Shown: positions 33,496 to 43,400 of the stretch, piece after piece
Position numbering within the stretch: the first letter of the stretch is position 1
Layout of the letters: the number at the start of each line of letters is the position of its first letter
Assembly (NCBI GenBank): GCA_964522105.1
Contig: CAZFVA010000001.1
Span: 62,001 to 126,000, forward strand
Length of the DNA stretch: 64,000 nt
Source of the DNA: JAGOFO01 sp964522105
Lineage (GTDB): Bacteria; Myxococcota_A; UBA9042; DTJE01
Reading direction: 5' to 3'
The notes under the pieces: generated by a model
What the model saw: only the letters and a program-made list of their open reading frames with translations
What the model was told of the DNA's origin: nothing
Database searches by the model: none
Position numbers and translations under genes: made by a program

Positions 33496-34536
33496 ATGAA
33501 TCAACATCCTGAAATCACAATCATTATCGCGGCCAGAAATGAAGAACGGCACATCGAAAAATGCCTTCTGTCGATCTACGACGCTGAACCGTTCGCCACC
33601 ACATTTGAAATACTGGTTGTGGACGGGACCAGCACCGATGGCACGAAGCAAATTGTCACGGCCTTCGCCGCCGCGCACCCTGAAGTCAGGCTGCTGGACA
33701 ACCCGGACCGCATCGCCCCGAAGGCTTTCAACATCGGGGTGCGGGCTTCACGCGGCGACCTGATATTCATACTTGGCGCACATTCAAGTTACGACCGTTC
33801 CTACTTCCGACTGTGCGTTGAAACGGCGGCGCGTACCGGGGCCGCAAACGTCGGCGGGCGGCCTGTCTGGGGAACCGCAGGCGACCACTTCGAGGCCCGC
33901 ATCTGCCGCGCACTCGGCCTGAGCCGATTCGCCATGGGCCAGTCGGACTACCGCCGCGAAGACGTCAAAGAAGGCCCCGCAACTACAGCCGTTTTCGGAT
34001 GCTTCCCGCGCGAAACATTTGAAAAGTACGGTCTTTATGACGAGCGTCTTGTGCTGAATCAGGACTGGGAACTTAACCAGCGCATCATCCGTGGCGGCGG
34101 GACAATCTGGCTGAACCCGAATATTGTTGTGAACTACTTCGGTCGCGAAAAGATACGCGAAAACGTGTCACGGTCGCTTGATATCGGCAAGTGGAACGCC
34201 AGGATGTGGAAGATCGCGCCGTTCACGTTGACCCCGCGCCACGCGATTCCTGCCGTTTTCGCAGCGGCCCTGATTGTTCCGGGCGTGAATCTGGCAGCGC
34301 TTGCTGCCCACCAGATTGTTGCGGCATACTTCGCCGCCGTCGAAGGGCTGCGCTTCAAAGACTTGAGGGTCGCCCTCGTGTTGCCGCCGGTCTTTCTGGC
34401 GGTCCACGCGGCGTACGGTTTTGGAACGCTGACCGGCCTGTGGGAAAACGCGACAGGATGCTGTCGGAACAAGTCCGATGCCGGCGAAGAAAACGACTAT
34501 AAAATTGAGTACCTGGCCCCACGGACAAACACATGA
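33496..34536 (+). CDS. Family 2 glycosyltransferase (ExoA-like)
   Basis: 346 residues. The GT2 nucleotide-sugar domain opens with ITIIIAARNEERHIEKCLLSI and has VVDGTSTDGT, the acidic LDNPDRIAPKAFNIGV region, and a later NQDWELNQRIIRGGG segment for acceptor contact. At least one and probably two or three hydrophobic helices lie near the C-terminus (about 240-325), so the enzyme is membrane-attached. ATG 33496 follows GGAAGCAAG; an upstream in-frame ATG at 33358 lies inside the acyltransferase gene and is unlikely. Its stop overlaps the aminotransferase start (ATGA). Likely adds a sugar in surface polysaccharide or lipid synthesis. Confidence 0.88.
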   Translation: MNQHPEITIIIAARNEERHIEKCLLSIYDAEPFATTFEILVVDGTSTDGTKQIVTAFAAAHPEVRLLDNPDRIAPKAFNIGVRASRGDLIFILGAHSSYDRSYFRLCVETAARTGAANVGGRPVWGTAGDHFEARICRALGLSRFAMGQSDYRREDVKEGPATTAVFGCFPRETFEKYGLYDERLVLNQDWELNQRIIRGGGTIWLNPNIVVNYFGREKIRENVSRSLDIGKWNARMWKIAPFTLTPRHAIPAVFAAALIVPGVNLAALAAHQIVAAYFAAVEGLRFKDLRVALVLPPVFLAVHAAYGFGTLTGLWENATGCCRNKSDAGEENDYKIEYLAPRTNT

Positions 34537-35816
34537 AAATATCGCCCGCAGTTCCCAAATCCGAATTCAACCTTGAAGGCGTCAACTGGATGCTTCATTG
34601 CGCCGAGGGGCCGGTGCCAATCCGCGTGGCCGAAATGGCGCACAGGCACATCGATGTTGAAACACACCCGTGGCACAAACATTTCCAGACGGAAGTGCTG
34701 GATGTCCTGACCGCCGCACGTTATCAGGCTGCTGTCGCGGTGGCCGATCCGAAAATCGCCAGCGCAACGAAGGGAAACGAAGAAGCTTCTGAAAACATTA
34801 CGCTTTCACAAAGTACTTCATCGGGACTGACCGTTGTGGCGCGGGCATTCCCGTTCAAACCGGGCGACGAAGTGCTGGCGCCGCTTGGCGAATTTCCATC
34901 AAATATCTGGCCGTGGAAGGCGCTTGCCGACCGTGGTGTCACCTTCCGCGAAGTGCCGCTGTGGCCGGGCCACAAATCGGGACGCGACGCCTTCCTGTCA
35001 ACGCCGCCCCGCGCCGACTCCGCACCTGAACAGGCAATCGCCGCCGCCATCGGGCCACACACCAGAATAGTGACCGTAAGCTGGGTCAGATTTCAGGACG
35101 GCCTGAAGCTGGACCTGAATCTGCTTGGCCGCCTGTGCCGCGAACGCGACGTTGATCTGGTCGTAGACGGGATTCAGGGCGCTGGGACTCATGTGCCCGA
35201 TCTTACTTACGTTTCCGCGTTTGCAACCGGCGGCCACAAAGGGCTGCTTGCCCTGCCCGGCCAGGGGTTTCTGTGGACATCGCCTGACTTCAGAAGACGG
35301 CTTTCACCGATCGGGTCGTGGCTTTCAGTTGAAAGCGGTGGCGACTTTTCGCGACCTGTCACCGACCTCAATCGTTCATGGCTTGATAACGGCCAGAGAC
35401 TTGAACAGGGTGGCCCGAACGTGATTGGCTCGCTGGTGCTTGGCGAATCGCTGCGGGTCCTGAACACTGCGGGCATCGCCAATATAAGTGCGAACATCAA
35501 ACTGCTTCAGTTGGCATTTCTGGATGCACTTGCAGCGCCGGGCCTGCGGAAACCGACCCAACCGGCTACAATCCTGCGCGAAGCCACAAGACTGGCAGAC
35601 CTGGTCCGGGCCGACATGATCGGCCCGATTGTCAGCCTGCACCATGACGGCAACGGTCCGGCATACCTTGACGAACTGGCCCTTATCGCGCGTGAACACA
35701 ACACTTACGTTTCAACCAGGGAAGGCTATCTGCGGGTCGCGTTCCACTGCTGGCATGATGAAGACGATGCGAATCTGGCGGCCGACGTCATCGCGTCCGG
35801 GGGCCGCAACAATTGA
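34533..35816 (+). CDS. Class V aminotransferase-like PLP enzyme
   Basis: 427 residues. The fold is that of class V aminotransferases/cysteine desulfurases: SGLTVVARAFPFKPGDEVL, HTRIVTVSWVRFQDG, DVDLVVDGIQGAGTHV, and the PLP lysine Lys236 in ATGGHKGLLAL. The C-terminal small domain includes VSTREGYLRVAFH. The exact reaction is not readable. It is translationally coupled to the GT2 gene before it (ATGA) and to the uup gene after it (TTGA overlap). It may make an amino sugar for the same glycan pathway, but a general amino-acid enzyme cannot be excluded. Confidence 0.85.
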   Translation: MKISPAVPKSEFNLEGVNWMLHCAEGPVPIRVAEMAHRHIDVETHPWHKHFQTEVLDVLTAARYQAAVAVADPKIASATKGNEEASENITLSQSTSSGLTVVARAFPFKPGDEVLAPLGEFPSNIWPWKALADRGVTFREVPLWPGHKSGRDAFLSTPPRADSAPEQAIAAAIGPHTRIVTVSWVRFQDGLKLDLNLLGRLCRERDVDLVVDGIQGAGTHVPDLTYVSAFATGGHKGLLALPGQGFLWTSPDFRRRLSPIGSWLSVESGGDFSRPVTDLNRSWLDNGQRLEQGGPNVIGSLVLGESLRVLNTAGIANISANIKLLQLAFLDALAAPGLRKPTQPATILREATRLADLVRADMIGPIVSLHHDGNGPAYLDELALIAREHNTYVSTREGYLRVAFHCWHDEDDANLAADVIASGGRNN

Positions 35817-37639
35817 TTTCCAGAACCGGGATACCTCTTGCTGTCTGCAAAAGCCTGTGTAAGGCGTTTGGATCACAGGAACTGTTCGAAAACATTGACC
35901 TTACAATCTTTGAAGGCGACCGCCTGTGTATCATCGGGCCGAACGGGTCCGGCAAGTCCACGCTGTTGAAGATGCTGATCGGCATTGAAAACATAGATGC
36001 CGGCACGATTTCCCTGAAAAAAGACGTACGAATCGGTTACGTCGAACAAAGCCACAAATTCGACCCTGAAAGCAGCGTCGAGCAGGTCGTACTTGATTCG
36101 CTTGGCGGCGTCATGCCGTGCGACGGCGAAAACTTCGGTGAACGGGAAGCACTGGTCGCAGCAACGCTTGGCCGTGTTGGATTTACCGACCGCCTGCAGA
36201 AGGCCGGAACGCTGTCCGGCGGCTGGATGAAACGCCTTGCAATTGCACGGGAAATCGTCCGAAATCCCGACCTGCTGCTGCTGGATGAACCGACGAACCA
36301 CCTGGATATTGAAGGACTTATCTGGCTTGAAGACATGCTGACACGCGCGTCATTTTCTGTCGTCGCGGTCAGCCATGACAGACGCTTCCTTGATTCGTTT
36401 TCCAACAGAATTGTCGAGCTCAGCAGGCGTTACCCGGAAGGCAGCTTCCAGATAGACGGCAACTACTCGGACTTTCTGGATAAACAGGCCGAATTTTTTG
36501 AAAACGAAGCCAAAAGCAGGCTGTCCCTGGAAACAAGGGTCAAGCGCGAATCAGAGTGGCTGCGCCGAGGCCCGAAAGCCCGCGCAACCAAGGCACATTA
36601 CCGTGTCGAAGAAGCCCACCGGCTGATAGCCGAACTGAACACGGCGAAGTCGCGCGGACGCGTGGCTGAAACCGACTTCGAATTCAGTTCAACGGGCCGG
36701 AAAACTAAGCGCCTTCTGGTAATTCGCGGGCTGGAAAAATCGCTTGGTGGAAAGTTGCTGTTTTCCGGGCTGGATCTGGTGCTTTCGCCCGGTATGCGCA
36801 TCGGGCTGGTCGGCCCCAATGGCAGCGGAAAGACAACATTCCTGCGCCTTCTGGCCGAAGACCTGCAACCTGACGATGGCGTGATACGCGCGGCCCCCGG
36901 CCTGAAGATCATCTACTTTGACCAGAAGCGCGAAAAGCTTGACCCGGCAAAGACGTTGCGACGGACGCTGGCCCCCGATGGCGATTCCGTGTTTTACCGT
37001 GATGAACCTGTCCACATCCAGGCGTGGGCCGGCAAATTCAGGTTCAGACGTGACCAGCTTGATACACCGGTCGGGTCCCTGTCGGGCGGCGAACAGGCCC
37101 GCGTCGTAATCGCAGGTCTGATTGTCAGGCAGTGTGACGTTCTGCTGCTTGATGAACCTACAAATGACCTTGATATCCCGACGCTGGAAGTGCTTGAAGA
37201 GACTGTCGCGACGTTCCCGGGCGCGGTAATTCTGGTCACTCACGACCGGTATATGCTGGACCGCGTGACGACCGTTACGCTTGGTCTTGACGGCAAAGGC
37301 GGCGTTTCCGCATTTGCTGATTTTGACCAGTGGCTGGCGGCGATGAAGGAAGCGGCGCGGCCCATCCCCGAAGCGGCCGCCGCGAAAAAGGAACGCCCGA
37401 AGCAGAAGAAGAAACTGACGTACACCGAAGAAAAGGAACTGGCCACCATCGAGCAGCATATTCTGGAGGCCGAAACGAAGCTTGAAGCGGCTCAGACGCG
37501 CCTTGGCAGCCCTTTGATCGCGTCAAACCCGGCCGAGCTTCAGAAGGCATGCGACGCCGAAGCAAAGGCATCAAAGCGGGTCAGCGACCTTTATCACCGG
37601 TGGACTGAGCTGGAAGAAAAGCAGAATTCTGAAGAGTGA
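35813..37639 (+). CDS. uup: ABC-F protein Uup
   Basis: 608 residues, TTG start overlapping the preceding stop. Two ABC modules: Walker A GPNGSGKST twice, signatures LSGGWMKR and LSGGEQAR, Walker B LLLDEPTNHLD and LLLDEPTNDLD. The C-terminal extension (about 505-608) is Lys/Glu-rich, predicted coiled coil, ending LYHRWTELEEKQNSEE, as in Uup. Uup binds branched DNA and assists ribosomes; it is soluble. The long translationally coupled row that carries it is unusual because the other genes look glycan-related. The first signature reads LSGGW in place of LSGGE/Q, a common degenerate form. Confidence 0.92.
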   Translation: MISRTGIPLAVCKSLCKAFGSQELFENIDLTIFEGDRLCIIGPNGSGKSTLLKMLIGIENIDAGTISLKKDVRIGYVEQSHKFDPESSVEQVVLDSLGGVMPCDGENFGEREALVAATLGRVGFTDRLQKAGTLSGGWMKRLAIAREIVRNPDLLLLDEPTNHLDIEGLIWLEDMLTRASFSVVAVSHDRRFLDSFSNRIVELSRRYPEGSFQIDGNYSDFLDKQAEFFENEAKSRLSLETRVKRESEWLRRGPKARATKAHYRVEEAHRLIAELNTAKSRGRVAETDFEFSSTGRKTKRLLVIRGLEKSLGGKLLFSGLDLVLSPGMRIGLVGPNGSGKTTFLRLLAEDLQPDDGVIRAAPGLKIIYFDQKREKLDPAKTLRRTLAPDGDSVFYRDEPVHIQAWAGKFRFRRDQLDTPVGSLSGGEQARVVIAGLIVRQCDVLLLDEPTNDLDIPTLEVLEETVATFPGAVILVTHDRYMLDRVTTVTLGLDGKGGVSAFADFDQWLAAMKEAARPIPEAAAAKKERPKQKKKLTYTEEKELATIEQHILEAETKLEAAQTRLGSPLIASNPAELQKACDAEAKASKRVSDLYHRWTELEEKQNSEE

Positions 37640-37652
37640 CCGCCGCACCAAT

Positions 37653-38723
37653 TCACTGAAGCATACCGAGCGCGGCGACCATCGCCTCGAATTCAGACGG
37701 ATCAAGCTGCTGGGCACTGTCGGATCGCGCGACTGCAGGCATCGGATGAACTTCGACCATGACGCCTGACGCCCCGGCCGCCAGTGCAGCTTTTGCAAGC
37801 GGGACGACCAGATCGCGCCGCCCTGCCGCATGACTTACATCAACAATAACGGGCAGTCTGCACATCTGGCGCAACAGCGGCACCGCGCTGATATCAAGCG
37901 TGAACCGCGTTTCACGGGCAAACGTACGGATACCGCGTTCACACAGGATAATCTGCGTGTTGCCTTCGCGGGCAACGTACTCGGCGGCCATCAGGAATTC
38001 ATCAAGGGTCGCCGCAAAACCACGCTTGATAAGGATCGGCCGACCGGTCGCCCCGGCCGCCTTCAGCAATTCATAGTTGGCCATGTTGCGCGAACCGATC
38101 TGCAGAATGTCGGCACTTGCCGCAACCGCTTCAACCGACCTTGTGTCAGTCACTTCAGTAACTATTGTCAGGCCATATTCACGCTTGATTTCATCAATAA
38201 TCGCGAGGGCTTCCAGCCCGAGACCCTGGAAAGAATACGGGGATGTACGCGGTTTGAACGCCCCGCCACGCATGAATCCGACACCAAGCCGACACAGCAG
38301 CGCGGCGACTTCCCCGGCCTGCCTGACACTTTCGATCGCACACGGACCGGCGATAATGACGGGCTTGCCGCCAATTTCACGACCACCGGCCGAAACGATG
38401 ATGTCAGGCTGCCCGTGGGTGCGCGAAATCTGAAGACTGTCGGCCCCGGTTGACTCCATGCTTTCTAAAGACGCCCGAAAGATTTCCTTGAAAAGCGCGG
38501 TCACGGTGGCGTCGCTGAACGGCCCGGAATTCCTGGCTAAAACGGCATCCAGCATTTCCTTTTCGCGGCCGGGACTGAACAAACTGATGTCGTGCTGTTC
38601 CTTGACGCTCTGTATCTGAAGAACAAGCCTGGCGCGTTCGTTCAACAGGTCAAGGATCTGCCCGTTGACATCATCTATCTGCCGCCGAAGCTCGGACAGC
38701 TCGCTGCAATCCTTGTCAGACAT
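37653..38723 (-). CDS. Bifunctional chorismate mutase / DAHP synthase (type I-beta)
   Basis: 356 residues. An AroQ-type chorismate mutase helix region (about 5-90; ELRRQIDDVNGQILDLLNERARL) precedes a type I-beta 3-deoxy-7-phosphoheptulonate synthase domain: MRGGAFKPRTSPYSFQG, GSRNMANYELLKAAG, and PVIVDVSHAAGRRD. It starts aromatic amino-acid synthesis; the mutase domain usually serves as a prephenate/chorismate sensor as well as an enzyme. ATG 38723 has GGAGGGG upstream; an in-frame start at 38744 is less likely. Stop lies 14 bases from the stop of convergent uup. Confidence 0.93.
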   Translation of the reverse strand: MSDKDCSELSELRRQIDDVNGQILDLLNERARLVLQIQSVKEQHDISLFSPGREKEMLDAVLARNSGPFSDATVTALFKEIFRASLESMESTGADSLQISRTHGQPDIIVSAGGREIGGKPVIIAGPCAIESVRQAGEVAALLCRLGVGFMRGGAFKPRTSPYSFQGLGLEALAIIDEIKREYGLTIVTEVTDTRSVEAVAASADILQIGSRNMANYELLKAAGATGRPILIKRGFAATLDEFLMAAEYVAREGNTQIILCERGIRTFARETRFTLDISAVPLLRQMCRLPVIVDVSHAAGRRDLVVPLAKAALAAGASGVMVEVHPMPAVARSDSAQQLDPSEFEAMVAALGMLQ

Positions 38724-38759
38724 TGGCCCCTCCGAAACAGACAATCAGGACAACGGCAC

Positions 38760-38993
38760 CTACGGCAGAAGGCTCTGGCACTGCTCGTGACAACGTCTTT
38801 CGCAATCTGACCGCACGTCATGTGTGTTGAACGATCTCTCAGTTTCCGGCTGGTCCGACGGCGATGCCGGGCAGCCTTTCAGACACTCGTTAGCACGGGC
38901 ACGACATTCAGGCGCCACATTAATCGGATAGCAGGCGCAGGCAAAAGCCGTCGCCACCGCACCAATCAATATACAAACCTTTGTTTTCATCAT
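38760..38993 (-). CDS. Small Cys-rich lipoprotein
   Basis: 77 residues. Signal peptide (VCILIGAVATAFACAC) whose Cys fits a lipobox at AFACAC. The mature part has ten or so Cys among 60 residues (CRARANECLKGCP, DCERRCHEQCQSLLP), with paired CxxxC spacings suggesting a disulfide-rich helical hairpin. Two ATG codons (38993 and 38990) are possible. No recognised domain. Between the DAHP synthase and the C45 lipoprotein on the same strand. Confidence 0.65.
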   Translation of the reverse strand: MMKTKVCILIGAVATAFACACYPINVAPECRARANECLKGCPASPSDQPETERSFNTHDVRSDCERRCHEQCQSLLP

Positions 38994-39039
38994 GAAACCC
39001 CGGCGTCAAAACGTTGAAAACGACCAGAAGCCACTAAAA

Positions 39040-40389
39040 CTACTCAACAACCAGCGGATCGGTCACCGCATCCGGGTTAATGCCGAACAGCTCGTCCAGA
39101 ATGTAACCACGGTAAGGGTTAGTCGGAATTGGAATATCGCCGGACGCCAACCAGAACATCCCGTCCCCGGGCTTGAAAACTATTGAATAGATTGCGCCAT
39201 TTACCGCGATTGCGCCGCCCTTGTCGTTATTGTCAAAGTCGTCAGCAGCGTATTCCTCGTCCTTGATCGGGTTGTATCTGTCGCGCAGAACCGATACTGC
39301 GACCGGCACGTCAAGCTGCCCGTAAATCGTGTCTTTACCTTCAGGCGTCAGAAGCTGTTCCAGCCGCATGTACCTTGCATACGTGGACGCATCCTCTTTC
39401 TTGGTGTCTTCCCACGGGGTCATTTCAGGAACCGTGAAGTGGTTGGTAATATAGACCAGTCCGTCGTCACCAAGCTCTTCATAGTACAGGTGCGTTGCAG
39501 TCATCTCGAAGATGGCGGCGCGACCTTCCTTTCCGGAAGTAACCATCATGTTTTCCGAGCTCATGTGGTTTGCGGTCGTGATGTACGTGATAATTTCATC
39601 CATCGTCGTAAAACTGGAAAGGATGTGATTGACCATCTGAGCATGGGGCTGCCCTTCCCGATCAAGGTCATTAGTTGAACCATTTTCGTTAGTTGCAACT
39701 GTAATGCCTGCAGCATTGATGCCGTTATACGCTGCCACATTACCTGGGAACCCCACTACGACGTACGGAATCTTTCCTTCAGAATGACGCACGATAACTG
39801 TCGGATATTTCAGCAGATATTCAATATTATCCCAGTCAAGGTTGCGTCCGTGAAGCAGTTCACCATCTTTAGTCGCAGGCCCGGCAACAGCAAACTGCGA
39901 GCAGGCCAGCATGCCGGAATCAACCCAGTCCAGAACGACTTCGCCATAGGCAAGGGCCATACACCGGTTCATCGTCCAGCCATCTTCACCCGCAACATCG
40001 GCCATCCCCTGACACTCATCTTTTGAAGCCGGGTAGCTGTAAGTCATGGCTTCAGCAATAAATCCAAGACCCTCAGCCAGAGGTTCAAGCAGGCCGAGCT
40101 CCGAATTTTCCAGAAAATACACACCGTCGAGCAGTTCATCCTTCATGAACGTCGCGTGCTGACGACCCATTTCGTATGGCGTTCCTTTCAAATGAAGAAT
40201 GCGGACATCGCCACGCATCGTCAGTCCGGGCTCGTAATTGGTAGTCCACCCGATGTCTTCTGTCACATCGCCGGCAACGTCACCAACGGCAACGTCTTCA
40301 ACTGAATCGAGCGGAGTTTCCACAGACTCGCCACAGGCATTTATCAGAAGGGCAGCGGTCAAAGCAGCAATAATTCCCAAAACGCGCAT
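39040..40389 (-). CDS. C45-family acyltransferase/hydrolase-like lipoprotein
   Basis: 449 residues. Start ATG 40389 begins a signal peptide with lipobox LLINAC; GGGGAA precedes it. The mature protein matches the C45 (acyl-coenzyme A:6-aminopenicillanic acid acyltransferase) family: a pro-segment with LKGTPYEMGRQHATFM, then the autocleavage Cys163 in GMLACSQFAVAG, followed by LLHGRNLDWD, AAYNGINAAGITVATNENGS and NHFT. It should self-cleave and use the new N-terminal Cys as a nucleophile to hydrolyse or transfer acyl or amide groups on the cell surface. It follows a GH106-like gene on the same strand by 101 bases. Confidence 0.82.
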   Translation of the reverse strand: MRVLGIIAALTAALLINACGESVETPLDSVEDVAVGDVAGDVTEDIGWTTNYEPGLTMRGDVRILHLKGTPYEMGRQHATFMKDELLDGVYFLENSELGLLEPLAEGLGFIAEAMTYSYPASKDECQGMADVAGEDGWTMNRCMALAYGEVVLDWVDSGMLACSQFAVAGPATKDGELLHGRNLDWDNIEYLLKYPTVIVRHSEGKIPYVVVGFPGNVAAYNGINAAGITVATNENGSTNDLDREGQPHAQMVNHILSSFTTMDEIITYITTANHMSSENMMVTSGKEGRAAIFEMTATHLYYEELGDDGLVYITNHFTVPEMTPWEDTKKEDASTYARYMRLEQLLTPEGKDTIYGQLDVPVAVSVLRDRYNPIKDEEYAADDFDNNDKGGAIAVNGAIYSIVFKPGDGMFWLASGDIPIPTNPYRGYILDELFGINPDAVTDPLVVE

Positions 40390-40490
40390 GGCGATTCCCC
40401 GCAATGATTGGACATAAATAGCGGACACCTGCCCGCCTCACACAAGATGATAGCTGAAAAGTGAAGGCGGCGTCAGCGGACAGATGAATT

Positions 40491-43400
40491 TTACTGAACG
40501 ACTTCCAACTGAACGGGGCCAAGCAGGCCGGTGGCAATAATCGTATCGGCCTTCTTCGAAAACTGCACGGCGGTCGGATCTTTCGCCATGCCAAGCCCGA
40601 CCAGACGGTTACGAAGTGCAGGAACTACGGTGACTTCAATTGTATTGGTCCCGGATTCCAGCAGGCCAGTCACGTCCATTTTGAAAGGCTCGGCGATGAC
40701 TTCGGTCGGATTTGAACCGTTGACCGATACCAGCGCGGCACCATGGACGCGGCCAAGGTTCAGCCACATCTTATGCTGCATCGGGGATTCAGCGTCAGGG
40801 TCATAAGCCGGGTTCAGAGCATCCATTTCAATTGAAACAACCGCTGTGTACACGCCCTGCGATGACGAATACTTCAGCGCTTCGACATCGCGCCAGTCAA
40901 CAAGATTAGCGTTAACGGCTTCGTACGTACCGCCCGAGACATCATCGCCTGTGACCTTCAATGTCCACAACGGGATCGACTGGACAGGCGTAACCTGCCC
41001 TGCCAGCGGCACCATGCCGCCATAATCTTCGCCTTCAGGCGGTTCGTTGATGCCGCACGCAATTATCCGCGATCCATAAGCCGGAAATGCGATCGTGACG
41101 GTACCCGCATCACCCGAGCGCTCAAACTCAAGCTGCCGGGAAGCGCCGGTGGCAGGATCAAGCAACAGCGCATGCGTGCAGTCCAATCGCGTCGTAATAG
41201 TGACTTCCTGTTCCAAATCGATCGGATTGCGCAGGAACACAAGATGGCCATTGTCCGAAAGGGCGCGATGAATCATGCGGGTCGAGGAAATCTGATTAAA
41301 CTGAAAAATCGGCATCAACCCGACATCAACCAGCGCAGGTTGCAGACCTGCACAGGTGAACAGGAACGGATTACCATTTTCTTGCGTTGACGGGGTCTCG
41401 ATGATTGGAACCTCCGCGCCCGCAGCAGACGCCGCAATTCCTTCAAACGCAGCCTTAACCGCCGCATCGCCGTTTTCATAATCATTGAACCCGGGCTGAA
41501 CGGCAGGGGCATCACCGACAACGACAACCGGCAGACCGGCATCGGCCATGGCCTTCAGATTGGCCGCAGCGGCAGGCTGCATCCACGGGGCACGCATCAC
41601 AACGACGCCACTGTAGGTCGCTCCGGCTATCGACAACTTGCCGTCCTTGACGACCGCACGCGACAACACATCGTCATTGGTCCATTCCCAGGTGTAGCCC
41701 ATTATTTCCAGCGAATTCAGCATGGGCCACACGGCCCCAAGCCACCACGCCGACTGTTCAGGTTTGAACCCGCCGAACAGGCCCTGAACAATCCCGAGCA
41801 TCTCATCCTGGCCGGCCGCAACTTCGTCGCCAAACGCGCCTTTGTAGAAGTCTTCATAATGTTCGCGCAGCGCCATGATCGACGCGGGCATCCCGACATA
41901 CGGATAATAGACCAGCAGATCGGCCTGCGGGGCCCCCTGCCGCAGCGCATACTGAACCCGCGACACGTACTTGTTGATGGTGTACATGAACTGCCAGAAA
42001 GGGTTGGCCTCCGACACGTTTTCGGAATACGTGCCGCCTGAAAAAGGCGACGAAAACGCATGCCAGTCGGTAATGCCATAAACAGCGTCACCAGTCTTGT
42101 ACGGGAAACCGTGGTAAGTGACTGAATTCACTCCGGAAGTAAACAACTTATCAAGCCACGCCTTCATCTTTGTCGGGGTCGTCATGTAATCGCGACCTGA
42201 CGAAACAAGCGACTCGGCCGAAATGACATTCTTCCCGTACTGGTGCCCGCCCGATGTGACGGCCTTGATCGCCAGTTCCGAGCCACCGGCATAAAGCTGT
42301 TCAGTTTCCGGTGTATCCGCCGCCCCGGCCGCCTTGATAACATCAATCTTCAAGCCGTAAGGCTGGATCCTGAACTTCAAACCATTTTCACCGGCCCATG
42401 CTGTACTGGTACCGATGAAACGTTCAATAAACAGATCGGACACCGTCTGCTGATAGTCGCGGGCAACACGTTCGTCCATTTCAGAAAACTTGAACGGACA
42501 TCTGGTGGCGATACCTGCGCCATCAAAGATGTGATTATCCGCACCGGGGGAAACGACTGCAGGCAGCAGCGGCCGCACGTCATATCCCCTTAACTCCTTG
42601 AACTTATCAAAGAAATCCGCCGTAAAGTGCCGTTCAGTCTTCAATTCAAAGCTGTCAACAAAGACGCCGCGCACAGCGGTCCCGAACAGGTCAGCCAGAC
42701 CGTTCTGACTGCCCGAAAGGTAATCAACACTGGTCCTGACAAGGTCAGCGTCAAAATGGTCAACGGCGAACGCATCCCGGGGTGCAGGCAACGCATTCAG
42801 GTTCACATACTCGCCGTCGGGACATGAATAAAAGCCAATTACGCGCCAGTCACCGGCAGGTGCCGCCCATTCAAGCTTGCCGTCAGCCGACACCTTGTCT
42901 GTCAGCATCACAACCGACGCCGGATCCAATTCAAGCTGATCTGTCAGGTCATACACGTCGGCCGCATTGCGAACGCCACCGGTCTTTTTCGCGGCCATGA
43001 CCTCGACGACCTTACATTCATCAGGCAGGTAGCGGGCCATCGGTTCACCGATACTTTCAGCCAGCACCGCAACTTCATAAAACGGCTCGGGACCCGGTTT
43101 TTCGAACTTCAGATTGACCGTTGCGGGGCCGGCAACCGTTTCTTCAGACCACAGAAGGGTCTGCATCGAATCGCCGACCGCCACATGAGCACCGCCGACA
43201 GGCCATCCCGAACCAAGCGTGACGTCCAACTGAATGCCGTTCTGAACAGCAGAATTGGCCGCCTTCCTGACGTGGGCCCAATATGAATCCGAACCCCACG
43301 CCAGTCTGCGCGCCATCTCTTCATCTGATGCGTCGTTGTTCAGCGCGGCGTTGAAAGACTGAAGCTCGGCGCCGCCAAAGAATGACGACGACAGGATGGC

